Shown: piece after piece, positions 37,200 through 45,936 of the stretch | Layout: every line of letters starts with the position of its first letter | Position numbering within the stretch: position 1 is the stretch's first letter | Source of the DNA: Ignavibacteria bacterium | Lineage (GTDB): Bacteria; Bacteroidota; Ignavibacteria; Tepidaquicellales; Tepidaquicellaceae | Direction of reading: 5' to 3' | NCBI GenBank assembly: GCA_028714695.1 | Contig: JAQTLX010000002.1 | Location: forward strand, 226,875-290,874 | Length of the DNA stretch: 64,000 nucleotides | Translations under genes and position numbers: made by a program | The notes under the pieces: model-generated | What the model was told of the DNA's origin: nothing | The model's database searches: none | Seen by the model: the letters and a program-made list of their open reading frames with translations, nothing else

Positions 37200-38911
37200 T
37201 TTCGTTTCAGAATAATCATTGTAATGTCATCGTACTGAAGTTCGCCCGTCGTAAATTCTTTAATATCGTCTAAAAGTTTATCCTGCAAACCCTGTGAATC
37301 GAGTTTTCTGTTCTCCTGCATAACTTTTATAATCCTGTCTTCTCCGTATTCATCTTTTTTCGCGTTTCTCGCTTCGGATGCGCCGTCCGTGTAAAGCACG
37401 AGCACGTCCTCATTGCTTATCGTTACAGTTTCGGATTTGTATTCGAATCCGCTCTCAAGCACTCCGAGCATTAGTCCGCCTTTATCGAGACTGATTACTT
37501 TATCGCCGGTAATGAGATAAGGATAGTTGTGACCGGCATTAATATATTTGAATGTATTGTTTTCCGTATCGAGAATTCCCCAGAAGAATGTTATGAATTT
37601 TTCGGAGTTTGTGTTTGAAAATATTAATTCATTTATTTTCTGTGTGGATTCTTCGAAACAGAAATCTTTGTTGTAAAATTTAAGAAATGAATGGACCGCC
37701 GACTGTATATTCGCCATCAGCAGTGAAGCGGGAGTTCCTTTTCCCGAAACGTCAGCAATAACAAAACAATATTTTGTTTCGCTTAATCTTATAATATCGA
37801 AATAATCTCCTCCGACCTGCATTGCGGGAATGTTACAGCCGCATACTGAATATCCTTCTATTTCAGGCAGTTTGCTTGGAAGCAGCGCCAGTTGAATGTC
37901 TCTTGCAATTTTAAGTTCGTTCTCAATCTTTTGCTTGTCTATGTATTCGCTGAAAAGTACAGTATTATCAAGTGAAATGATTGAAAGGTTAATAAGCGAT
38001 TCAAGGAATTGTATATCGGAAATTGTGTATTCCGATTTGTTCAGTTTCTCTCCGAGACAGACTATTGTGTCGACTTTATTCTCGGTGGAGATAGGAAGTA
38101 TAAGCCTGAATCCTGATTCTTTCAAAAACTGTTTGAATGGATTGGAATTAGTCTCGTGCAGAATTTCAGGTTCCGAAATCTCTTCAAGATTCCCAAGATA
38201 CTCATCGTCAAGTTTTGTTTCCCTGCCTGCTTCAAGTATGTAAAAAACTTCAGAGCGGAATTTAGAAAAAATAATATAATCTCTGATTCCGAAATTGCCG
38301 AGCAATGAGTATTTCAGCAGTCTGAGAATCTTATTCCTGTCCTGAAAGTTTGTATTGAATTCCTTGCTGAGTTCGAACAGAGTTCTAAGATGCTGTATCT
38401 GCGAACTGAGGTTGATATTGAGTTTTCTTATTTCTTCGAATTTTATTGAATTCTCAATTGTAGGTGATGAAAGGTTCAGCATCGTTTCAATAAACAAAAT
38501 CTCATTCTTGCTGAGGTCCTGCTTTGTAAGTTTTTCTCCGAGGCATAAAACCCCTATAAGTTTATCGACGAAATATATTTTAAAGAAGAACTTCAATTTA
38601 TGCTCTTCAAAAAAATCTTTGTTTTCCAACTGGCTGATTTCGAATATAGGCTCTTTGGGAAGAATAATGGATAATCTGTCGCCCTGATGACCGAGGTTCA
38701 GTCCTTTGACTGCTTTTATTTCAAAGCCGTTGCTGCTTGTATTCTGTGAATCGGATTTTATAAGAAGGATACCCTTCGTAATCATCATCTTTCCCATGAT
38801 GCTTAGAAGAATGTTGCCAAGAATGAACTGAAGTTCGAGTTTTGTATTTATTAATTGTGAGAATTCTATCAGCGAGTTTAATTCGAGTTGTTTATTAATT
38901 GTATCGTTCAT
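37196..38911 (-). CDS. GAF-containing SpoIIE/RsbU-type PP2C phosphatase
   Basis: 571 residues. Two GAF-like sensor regions (about 10-150 and 170-310) precede a short coiled linker with the RsbU entry motif IARDIQLALLPSKLP. The PP2C phosphatase domain follows: GGDYFDIIRL and VIADVSGKGTPASLLM hold the metal-binding Asp residues, and LVLYTDGASEARN closes it. It should dephosphorylate the STAS protein encoded two genes upstream (39374) and so free or block the RsbW-like kinase. Signals are likely read by the GAF domains. No membrane segment. Confidence 0.9.
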   Translation of the reverse strand: MNDTINKQLELNSLIEFSQLINTKLELQFILGNILLSIMGKMMITKGILLIKSDSQNTSSNGFEIKAVKGLNLGHQGDRLSIILPKEPIFEISQLENKDFFEEHKLKFFFKIYFVDKLIGVLCLGEKLTKQDLSKNEILFIETMLNLSSPTIENSIKFEEIRKLNINLSSQIQHLRTLFELSKEFNTNFQDRNKILRLLKYSLLGNFGIRDYIIFSKFRSEVFYILEAGRETKLDDEYLGNLEEISEPEILHETNSNPFKQFLKESGFRLILPISTENKVDTIVCLGEKLNKSEYTISDIQFLESLINLSIISLDNTVLFSEYIDKQKIENELKIARDIQLALLPSKLPEIEGYSVCGCNIPAMQVGGDYFDIIRLSETKYCFVIADVSGKGTPASLLMANIQSAVHSFLKFYNKDFCFEESTQKINELIFSNTNSEKFITFFWGILDTENNTFKYINAGHNYPYLITGDKVISLDKGGLMLGVLESGFEYKSETVTISNEDVLVLYTDGASEARNAKKDEYGEDRIIKVMQENRKLDSQGLQDKLLDDIKEFTTGELQYDDITMIILKRK

Positions 38912-38952
38912 AGCAATAATTTACAAATTTCGAAAAAGGAAGAAAACGGGAA

Positions 38953-39408
38953 TTATATTACTTTGATGAGAGTCAATGAGTTTGAATCCGGCTTGATGTG
39001 CTTGAACTCAATTTTGTCCATGGATTTTTTCATAAGCGGAATACCCAGACCTCCGACCTTGAATTTCGTAAAGTATTCCTTCATGTCCGGAGTTTCTTTC
39101 TTTGTCGGATCGAATGCTTCGCCCTTATACCTGATAGTGACTATGAACTGATTGTCCTTGTATTCGCTTTCGACATCGATTTCATTTGAATCGTTGAACT
39201 TATGAGTGTGTTTAATTACATTTGTGCAAGCCTCATCGACGGAAATAATTATCTGATTTATTATTTTCTGGTCTATATTTATTCCCGAAGCCTTTTGCTC
39301 TACAAAATCTCTCACCAGGTGGAGATTCTTCGTGGAACTCTTTATTGTTATTTTATCCTTCTTGCCCAAAATGCTAAACAGTTTCGTTAAATTTGTTAAC
39401 AGCCTCAT
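38953..39408 (-). CDS. RsbW-like anti-sigma / serine kinase
   Basis: 151 residues from an ATG at 39408, which overlaps the STAS gene by 35 bp; a TTG at 39369 would avoid the overlap. The GHKL ATPase motifs are present: N-box DEACTNVIKHTH, then FDPTKKETPD and GGLGIPLMKKSMD. Such kinases phosphorylate the STAS partner and hold a sigma factor or another target. The target gene is not in the window. Confidence 0.88.
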   Translation of the reverse strand: MRLLTNLTKLFSILGKKDKITIKSSTKNLHLVRDFVEQKASGINIDQKIINQIIISVDEACTNVIKHTHKFNDSNEIDVESEYKDNQFIVTIRYKGEAFDPTKKETPDMKEYFTKFKVGGLGIPLMKKSMDKIEFKHIKPDSNSLTLIKVI

Positions 39409-39727
39409 TTTCGTCTTTCAGGATGTTGAATAATATCGGGAAACCAAGCATATCGAAAATGTTGAAAATCTTATCGCTCATATCGGATAATTTAATGTCT
39501 CCGTCATGACTGCGCATTGTTTCTATATAAGCCATAAATACACCGAGACCCGCACTGCTTATGTATGATAATCCCGAAAAATTTACTATAACTTTGTATA
39601 ATTTCTTGGACAGGAGTTCTTCAAATTTCTTTTCCAGCAAAGATGACGTATGGGCATCCAAAAATCCGTTTAAATACAGAATGATTAAATCATCTGCTTT
39701 TTTTTCGGTTATTGTGAATTCGTCCAT
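39374..39727 (-). CDS. STAS-domain anti-sigma-factor antagonist
   Basis: 117 residues, a single STAS domain of RsbV/SpoIIAA type. VIVNFSGLSYISSAGLGVFM contains the phosphorylatable Ser of the SSAGLG loop. When dephosphorylated it binds the RsbW-like kinase and frees its client. First gene of a three-gene partner-switching operon (STAS, kinase, phosphatase). Confidence 0.93.
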   Translation of the reverse strand: MDEFTITEKKADDLIILYLNGFLDAHTSSLLEKKFEELLSKKLYKVIVNFSGLSYISSAGLGVFMAYIETMRSHDGDIKLSDMSDKIFNIFDMLGFPILFNILKDENEAVNKFNETV

Positions 39728-39909
39728 TTTAAAATTTTAATTTCTGAAAAATCCCAAAAAATAAATTCAAAATAAATGATATAATTTCTAATTACTTATT
39801 TATCGCTTCATTTATCCTGTCTAATTATTATACTCTGATTGTGGAAAAATGTTACATTTATATCTACATAGAATATATTTATCATAAAAAGTATATTTAC
39901 TGTGTAAAA

Positions 39910-41091
39910 ATGAGTAAAATCGGCTACATATCGGCAGATAATAAAAGAAAAGCCATCGGTATCCTATCGGGCACGTCCGTAGATGCAGTTGATGTAGTTT
40001 TAACCGATATAATGGGAACAGGAACAGACATTAAGATAAAGGTCATTGATTATTTTGAATACAAAATTCCTCCCGAAATTAAGAATTTTGTTCTTGAAAC
40101 AAGCGTAGCAGGCAAAGGCACGGTGGAAAACGTCTGTAAACTAAATTTCATTCTCGGTCGATTTTATGCCTCATGTATCAACAGATTTTTAAAGTCCCGG
40201 AATCTGAAAAACAAAGACATCGATTTTATCGGTTCGCACGGTCAGACGATACACCATCTGCCCAAAAAGGAAAAATTGTTCGGGATTCTTGCAAACTCAA
40301 CATTACAGATAGGCGACCCATCGGTTATCGCAAATCTCACGGGAATAACAACGGTAGGTGATTTCAGAACCGCGGATATGGCTGTCGGCGGCGGCGGCGC
40401 TCCTCTTGTTCCTTATCTCGATTTTGTTTTGTTCAGAAAAAAATCGACTGATAGAATACTGCTTAACATTGGCGGCATATCAAACATTACTTATCTGAAA
40501 AGAAACGGAACGTTCGATGAAGTAATTGCATTCGATACAGGTCCGGGAAATATGATGATTGATTATCTTGCTAAGAAATATTTTAACAAGGATTTCGATA
40601 AGAACTGCGTTTTCGCCGATAAAGGAAAAGTAAATCAATCGTTGTTCTGCAATATTAGAAATAAAGATATTTTTCTGAAAGCAAAACCGCCGAAAAGCAC
40701 AGGCAGGGAATTATACAGCGGAAGTTTCGTGGAAAGTATTCTAAAGAAACACAGGAAAATAAATCCTTATGATATTATCGCGACATTTACTGAGTACACT
40801 GCATTTTCAATAGTCGAGAATATTAGACGGTTTACAAAAATAAAAAATCAATTTGAACTTATAGTCAGCGGCGGAGGTTCTAAGAACAAACACATAATTT
40901 CTTATCTTAAAACCGAACTGAAGAATTCGAAAATTGTTCTGCTCGATGATAACGGTATTAACACTTCGAATAAGGAGGCTGTGCTTTTTGCCGTGCTTGC
41001 AAACGAAGCGCTGTACGGCGGAAGCGCTAACATTAAATCCGTTACAGGGGCAGTAAAAAATGTAATTCTCGGTAAAATATGCAGAGTATGA
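39910..41091 (+). CDS. anmK: Anhydro-N-acetylmuramic acid kinase
   Basis: 393 residues from the ATG at 39910. The frame opens further up at 39841, but that part is a Tyr/Ile-rich non-conserved stretch. AnmK phosphorylates and opens 1,6-anhydro-MurNAc during cell-wall recycling. The family opening IGILSGTSVDAVDVVL, then GSHGQTIHH, VGDFRTADMAVGGGGAPLVP, LNIGGISNIT and FDTGPGNMMID are all seen. It overlaps the next gene by 4 bp (ATGA), or by 13 bp if that gene begins at 41079. Confidence 0.95.
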   Translation: MSKIGYISADNKRKAIGILSGTSVDAVDVVLTDIMGTGTDIKIKVIDYFEYKIPPEIKNFVLETSVAGKGTVENVCKLNFILGRFYASCINRFLKSRNLKNKDIDFIGSHGQTIHHLPKKEKLFGILANSTLQIGDPSVIANLTGITTVGDFRTADMAVGGGGAPLVPYLDFVLFRKKSTDRILLNIGGISNITYLKRNGTFDEVIAFDTGPGNMMIDYLAKKYFNKDFDKNCVFADKGKVNQSLFCNIRNKDIFLKAKPPKSTGRELYSGSFVESILKKHRKINPYDIIATFTEYTAFSIVENIRRFTKIKNQFELIVSGGGSKNKHIISYLKTELKNSKIVLLDDNGINTSNKEAVLFAVLANEALYGGSANIKSVTGAVKNVILGKICRV

Positions 41092-41816
41092 AAGAAAATA
41101 AAATTGTTATAATCACAGGCGGAACAGGCGGTCTCGGCAGACATGTAGCAAGTAAATTCGCTGCCGCGGGATGCAAAGTATATCTGCCTGTAACCTCGCT
41201 GAAGAAATTCACGCAGACCTTCGATAATTCGCAGGAGGAGAATTCGGAATTTTCTCTGCGCAAAATATTCGCATTTGAGTGCGATGCGCTCAATGAAACC
41301 GCGGTAAATGAATTTGTTGCAAATGTATCCGCTCTTGAAAAGGGAAGAATTGATGTACTCGTAAATACTGTGGGCGGGATTCACGATGAAGTTAAAACCG
41401 CGGATATTGATATGAAGGAATTTGACAAATGGTTCAATCTGAATTTCAGAACCACGCTGCTTTTTACAAAGGCAGTTTTGAAAAGCATGATACAAAACAA
41501 TTTCGGCAGAATTATTTCCATCGGCTCTACAATGGGCCTGAATCCGGTTCCGGGAAGACTTGCGTATTCAATTTCAAAATCCGCATTAACGGAGTTGATG
41601 GAACTGGTTTCGAAGGAATACAAAAAATTCAATATCAGGGCAAACACTATTGTACCGTCGGTCATTGATACGCCCGCTAACCGAGAGTGGGGAACGGAAG
41701 AGGAAATAAAAAAATGGGTGAAACCGTCCGAAATAGCGAATGTAATATTTGAACTTGCCGGAGAGAAATTTAATTCGGTCACACAAAGCACAATAAAAGT
41801 TTTCGGAAATTTTTAA
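41088..41816 (+). CDS. Short-chain dehydrogenase/reductase
   Basis: 242 residues from the ATG at 41088, in an ATGA overlap with anmK; an ATG at 41079 is possible. Classical SDR features: NAD(P)-binding TGGTGGLGRH, VNTVGG (as NNAG), catalytic Ser in ISIGST and YSISKSAL with Tyr and Lys. The substrate is unknown. Translational linkage with anmK and the following epimerase-like gene suggests sugar or cell-wall metabolism. Confidence 0.88.
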   Translation: MKENKIVIITGGTGGLGRHVASKFAAAGCKVYLPVTSLKKFTQTFDNSQEENSEFSLRKIFAFECDALNETAVNEFVANVSALEKGRIDVLVNTVGGIHDEVKTADIDMKEFDKWFNLNFRTTLLFTKAVLKSMIQNNFGRIISIGSTMGLNPVPGRLAYSISKSALTELMELVSKEYKKFNIRANTIVPSVIDTPANREWGTEEEIKKWVKPSEIANVIFELAGEKFNSVTQSTIKVFGNF

Positions 41817-41831
41817 TTTAAAATACATATT

Positions 41832-42875
41832 ATGAAAGTAGTAGTTACAGGCGGCGCCGGATTTCTCGGCTATCATATAGCGTTAAAAGTAAATGAGATT
41901 ACAAATTTTAAAGATTCGGTATTTTTCGATATTGCCGAATTTCCAAAAGAAGATTATAACAAAGAAATAAACTGCATCTACGGGGACGTGAGAGTGCCTT
42001 CTCTTATGGATGAAATAATCAAAGGCGCTGACGTGGTCATTCATTGCGCGGCGGCTTTGCCTCTCTGGAAGAAAAAAGACATACACGAAACAAATGTCGG
42101 AGGCATGAGAGTCGTTTGCGAAGCATGCCTTAAGCATAATGTAGGGCGTTTGATTTTTATTTCCTCAACTTCTGTTTACGGCGTCCCTAAAGAACATCCA
42201 CTCTATGAAAGTAATGCAAGAGTCGGAGTCGGTCCTTACGGAAAGAGCAAAATTGAAGCGGAAGAAGTCTGCGAAGAATACAGGAAAAAAGGTCTGACAG
42301 TCTGCATACTGAGACCAAAGAGTTTTATCGGAACTGCAAGGCTCGGAGTATTCCAGATCCTTTACGATTGGGTTGAATCGGGTGCAAAGATTCCCATCAT
42401 AGGCAACGGCAAAAACAGATATCAGTTGTTCGAAGTGGAAGATCTGGTTGACGCGATAAACCTTTGCGCAACTTTGCCGAAGGAAAAAATCAACGATACA
42501 TTTAACGTCGGCGCGAAAGAGTTCAAAACTGTCAGTGAAGATGTCGGTGCGATGTGCGAATACGCCGGAACAGGCTCGCGTGTTATGAGTACGCCTGCAT
42601 GGCTTATAAAACCTGCTCTGAGATTCTTTGAGATATTGAATTTATCACCGTTATATAAATGGATTTACGGAACAGCGGATACGGATTCGTTTGTATCAAT
42701 CGAAAAAGCACAGAAGACATTGGGCTGGAACCCGAAATTCTCCAATGCCGACGCGCTCATAAGGTCATATAAATGGTATCTCGAAAACAAGCATACGATT
42801 AAACAGGGAACAGGCGTCACTCACAGGATTGCATGGAAGCAGGGGATTCTTTCTTTGTTCAAGAAGTTTATGTAG
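41832..42875 (+). CDS. NAD-dependent epimerase/dehydratase family protein
   Basis: 347 residues of the extended SDR family. TGGAGFLGYH binds the dinucleotide, IHCAAALPLW and FISSTSVYG follow, and YGKSKIEAEE contains the catalytic Tyr and Lys. Members modify nucleotide sugars or steroid-like compounds; the long C-terminal part (to RSYKWYLENKH) resembles 3-beta-HSD or sugar epimerase types. Third gene of the anmK group, 15 bp after the SDR gene. Confidence 0.87.
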   Translation: MKVVVTGGAGFLGYHIALKVNEITNFKDSVFFDIAEFPKEDYNKEINCIYGDVRVPSLMDEIIKGADVVIHCAAALPLWKKKDIHETNVGGMRVVCEACLKHNVGRLIFISSTSVYGVPKEHPLYESNARVGVGPYGKSKIEAEEVCEEYRKKGLTVCILRPKSFIGTARLGVFQILYDWVESGAKIPIIGNGKNRYQLFEVEDLVDAINLCATLPKEKINDTFNVGAKEFKTVSEDVGAMCEYAGTGSRVMSTPAWLIKPALRFFEILNLSPLYKWIYGTADTDSFVSIEKAQKTLGWNPKFSNADALIRSYKWYLENKHTIKQGTGVTHRIAWKQGILSLFKKFM

Positions 42876-42932
42876 ACTGAATTATCGTTTAAGTTGCGAT
42901 AATATATAAATCAACTTATATATAAATATTAT

Positions 42933-44423
42933 ATGAACATACTAATCCCGGGATTTCGGTTAGTAATTCTTAAATCTATTTTGACTTTATTTGTAACTCT
43001 GATTTGTTTCCGGAGCACATATTGTCAGAATGACAGTGCCATTATATCATACGAGCCGGGCAAATATATCTCAAAACTGCTGCACGAAAAGAAAAAAATC
43101 ATAATTGGAGATTCCTATCATCATCATCCGTTTTATTTTTATACCGTAATCGATGTATTAAACGGTTGGTTTTCGGATGCTGTTAATGAAAAATCGGGGA
43201 AAAATAAATTAACTCTCATCCTTGAGCATGGTGATGACTTTGCAACTGCAATGAATAATGCCGTATCAATTTCGGACCTCAATGCCATTATCGATGATAT
43301 TTTCGCAGATACGTATCAGGAAGACTTAGAATTTTATTCGAAGTTAATTGAATTTAAGCAGAAGGTGCATCAGTACAACTCCAACAACAATGCAAATATT
43401 TCGTTTAAGGTTAAAGGATTCGAAATGAACAGTTTTTTCAGGAATATCCCCGACAGCATAATGGAAAAAACAAACGAGGAAACTGACTTGTGGTTCATAA
43501 ACACAAGAGACAGCGTTGTCAGTTCGAATATAATTGAGTATATAAATGAAAATGCTGATGAAGATATATTGATGTTTTACGGTAATGCACACATAATTAA
43601 AACACGGATTAACAAAAGCAGTATTACGAACAATATAAAAGATGATAGAGGCTTTGGATATTATGATGCGTATTACCTGAAGAAATATTATGGGGATGAG
43701 CAATTTCTTACATTTGCGCAAATCGATATAACTTCAAGAGTTGAAAAATTTATTGACACGAGTAAAATTAATTGTGATATTATTTTTAAATTCCCTTCCA
43801 ATATTCCCAATATGCTTGCAGTCTATGGCGTCGATTATGCTATTCGCAAAAACCATATTGCTAAAACCCCGCCGCATCCATTAGGACTTGTGTTTAGCAG
43901 GAGAAATATCTTAAATATTCTTGATGTAATTAGATGGCTAAAGAAATATGACACAGATTGGTCTAAAGAGAAAATTAGTTTCTTTAACAGATATTTGGAT
44001 ATATTGACGGATATTACGTATTATGATTCTATAAAAATTGTCATCAACGAAGAATATCTTTCGAATTACAACGGCTTTGAAAGAATAGAATCAGATCAGT
44101 TTAAATCACGCATAAATGATATTATTTTCAAAAAACACAAAACGGATAAGAACTACAAGAAAATGCTCACCCAGATGGGTTTCGACCCTATGGTTCTGGA
44201 TATATCGGGTATTTCCGATACATCACTTTGGATAAACTCAATTTGGCCTGAAGAAATAAAGCACGTAAAATACATTAATTCGGCAGGGACATTGTGGTTA
44301 GGGGACGATCCGGAAAAAAAATACGCGAGACAGTATTTATCAGAGTTTACAGGTTATGATTATCCGGAGATATACAAATATCTTGTTTGGTGGAGGAAAA
44401 ATATTAACCGCCTCGAATATTAA
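42933..44423 (+). CDS. Hypothetical secreted protein, possibly Tiki/ChaN-EreA-like
   Basis: 496 residues with a signal peptide (about 10-30, STYCQN). The first half has a pattern seen in the ChaN/erythromycin-esterase/TraB superfamily: an early IIIGDSYHHHPFYFY (as GExH), then LILEHGDDFATAM (as an E motif), and later ILMFYGNAHIIKTRI (as GxxH). I see the order but not enough to name a family. The second half (about 300-496) has no motif I know. It stands after the epimerase gene with 57 bp between them and before the cca remnant. Confidence 0.5.
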   Translation: MNILIPGFRLVILKSILTLFVTLICFRSTYCQNDSAIISYEPGKYISKLLHEKKKIIIGDSYHHHPFYFYTVIDVLNGWFSDAVNEKSGKNKLTLILEHGDDFATAMNNAVSISDLNAIIDDIFADTYQEDLEFYSKLIEFKQKVHQYNSNNNANISFKVKGFEMNSFFRNIPDSIMEKTNEETDLWFINTRDSVVSSNIIEYINENADEDILMFYGNAHIIKTRINKSSITNNIKDDRGFGYYDAYYLKKYYGDEQFLTFAQIDITSRVEKFIDTSKINCDIIFKFPSNIPNMLAVYGVDYAIRKNHIAKTPPHPLGLVFSRRNILNILDVIRWLKKYDTDWSKEKISFFNRYLDILTDITYYDSIKIVINEEYLSNYNGFERIESDQFKSRINDIIFKKHKTDKNYKKMLTQMGFDPMVLDISGISDTSLWINSIWPEEIKHVKYINSAGTLWLGDDPEKKYARQYLSEFTGYDYPEIYKYLVWWRKNINRLEY

Positions 44424-44426
44424 ATT

Positions 44427-44605
44427 TTATTTAATAGTTTCATTTTTTATCTTATACAGATATTCAAGTGTTGCGCCGTATTCATTGTGTATGACGCATT
44501 CGAATATTGCCTCTTCCATGCTGGTTTTTAAAATGCCTACAATTTTGGACGGTTCTATACCTCAGATTTTCATTTTTTCATCACTCCGCACCGGCAAATG
44601 GAAAC
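44427..44605 (-). pseudogene. Diverged, broken copy of the cca 3' end
   Basis: On the minus strand it reads LPVRSDEKMKI, a stop, then GIEPSKIVGILKTSMEEAI and EYGATLEYLYKIKNETIK, stop at 44427. The intact cca ends with SPVRGDEIMEICGIEPSKLV and ...ALEYLYKIKDDIIEEFGNK. The DNA is alike by eye over about 160 bp at roughly three quarters identity. It holds an in-frame TGA. Together with the cca end (from 45937) it flanks the ATPase gene as a direct repeat. Confidence 0.85.
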
Positions 44606-44693
44606 TAATTTAGCAGTTTTTCACAATTTAATGTTGAATATTATATCTATTTTATCTATGTTAAATAGAAGTTGAACTTCTAATTAGCGTATA

Positions 44694-45854
44694 ATGATAA
44701 AAAGAGAAATTACTAAGAGGATTTTATCGTTATCAAAAAAAATCCCTGTTATAACGATTACCGGTCCGAGGCAGTCAGGAAAAACTACCCTTGCTAAATC
44801 GACATTTCCCGATTATCGATACATATCTCTTGAAAATCCTGACAATCTTGATTTTGCTCTGTCTGACCCGAAAGGATTTTTAAATACTTATAATGGAAAA
44901 ATTATTATCGATGAAGCCCAGCATGCTCCCGGATTGTTTTCTTATATTCAAACTATTGTTGATGAAAAGAAGGAAAACGGTTTGTTTGTTCTTACCGGCT
45001 CTCAAAATTTCCTGCTTCATGCAAAAATATCGCAGAGTCTTGCCGGCAGGGTGATAATATTTAATTTGATGCCGTTTAGTTACAACGAGTTGAAAAACAC
45101 AAAATATAAAATTGAAAAATTATCCGAACTGATTGTAAAAGGTCTCTATCCGAGAATCTATGATTCGGGTTTAAATCCATCCGATTGGTACCCGTCATAT
45201 ATACAGACTTATCTTGAAAGGGATGTCAGACAGATTTTAAATGTCGGAGATATTAATGCATTCAGAAATTTTTTAAGGGTTTGCGCAGGAAGATGCGGGC
45301 AGGTATTAAATCTAAGCAGTATTGGAAGTGATTTGGGCATTTCTTATCATACAGTAAGAAAGTGGTTATCCGTTCTTGAACAGAGTTACATCGCTTGTAT
45401 GCTGCCACCTTATTATGTGAATTTTAACAAACGAATAATTAAATCACCAAAACTATATTTTTATGATACAGGTCTGGTTTGCTCATTACTTGGAATTAAC
45501 TCGCCCGAAGCATTTGAACTGCACTACCTTAGGGGCGGGATATTTGAATCTTTCGTAATCTCGGAATTAATAAAAAGTAAATTCAATTCAGGCAGCAGCA
45601 GCGAAATGTATTATTGGAAAGATTTAAATGGAAACGAAATTGATTGCATAATATCAAGCGGAACTCAAACAAAAGCAATTGAAATTAAATCTGCTGAAAC
45701 AATTAAAACTGATTTTTTTAAGACTCTTAAACTTTGGAATAAACTTGACCCTGAAAATAACAATAGCCTGAATTTAGTTTATGGCGGATATGAAAATCAA
45801 AACAGGGAGTCTATTAAGGTGTACACCTGGAAAGAATGCGCAAAATTATTGTGA
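44694..45854 (+). CDS. AAA-type ATPase with DUF4143 C-terminus
   Basis: 386 residues. Walker A is GPRQSGKTTLAKS at about 25-35, Walker B IIIDEAQHAP, and sensor-like LTGSQNFLL follow. The C-terminal part (YLERDVRQILNVGDINAFRN, then RVCAGRCGQVLNLS and a PKLYFYDTGLVCSLLG block) is DUF4143 with a winged helix and a nuclease-like end (EIDCIISSGTQTKAIEIKSA). Such genes are widespread, often single and mobile, and their role is unsettled. It lies between two copies of the cca 3' end. Confidence 0.9.
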   Translation: MIKREITKRILSLSKKIPVITITGPRQSGKTTLAKSTFPDYRYISLENPDNLDFALSDPKGFLNTYNGKIIIDEAQHAPGLFSYIQTIVDEKKENGLFVLTGSQNFLLHAKISQSLAGRVIIFNLMPFSYNELKNTKYKIEKLSELIVKGLYPRIYDSGLNPSDWYPSYIQTYLERDVRQILNVGDINAFRNFLRVCAGRCGQVLNLSSIGSDLGISYHTVRKWLSVLEQSYIACMLPPYYVNFNKRIIKSPKLYFYDTGLVCSLLGINSPEAFELHYLRGGIFESFVISELIKSKFNSGSSSEMYYWKDLNGNEIDCIISSGTQTKAIEIKSAETIKTDFFKTLKLWNKLDPENNNSLNLVYGGYENQNRESIKVYTWKECAKLL

Positions 45855-45936
45855 CTTTATTTTTGTAAGCAATGCAAAGTAATTCGGGCTGCCTGTCTGA
45901 TGCGCAGTATATCTGAAATCTCATAATCCGGATAAG

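Noticed and set aside
44356..44613. 85-aa plus-strand ORF after the 496-aa gene
   Set aside because: It is antisense to the cca 3' remnant and has no conserved feature.
45855..45936. tRNA gene as the integration target beside cca
   Set aside because: No cloverleaf, TTCGA loop or CCA end could be found; the duplicated target is the cca 3' end itself.
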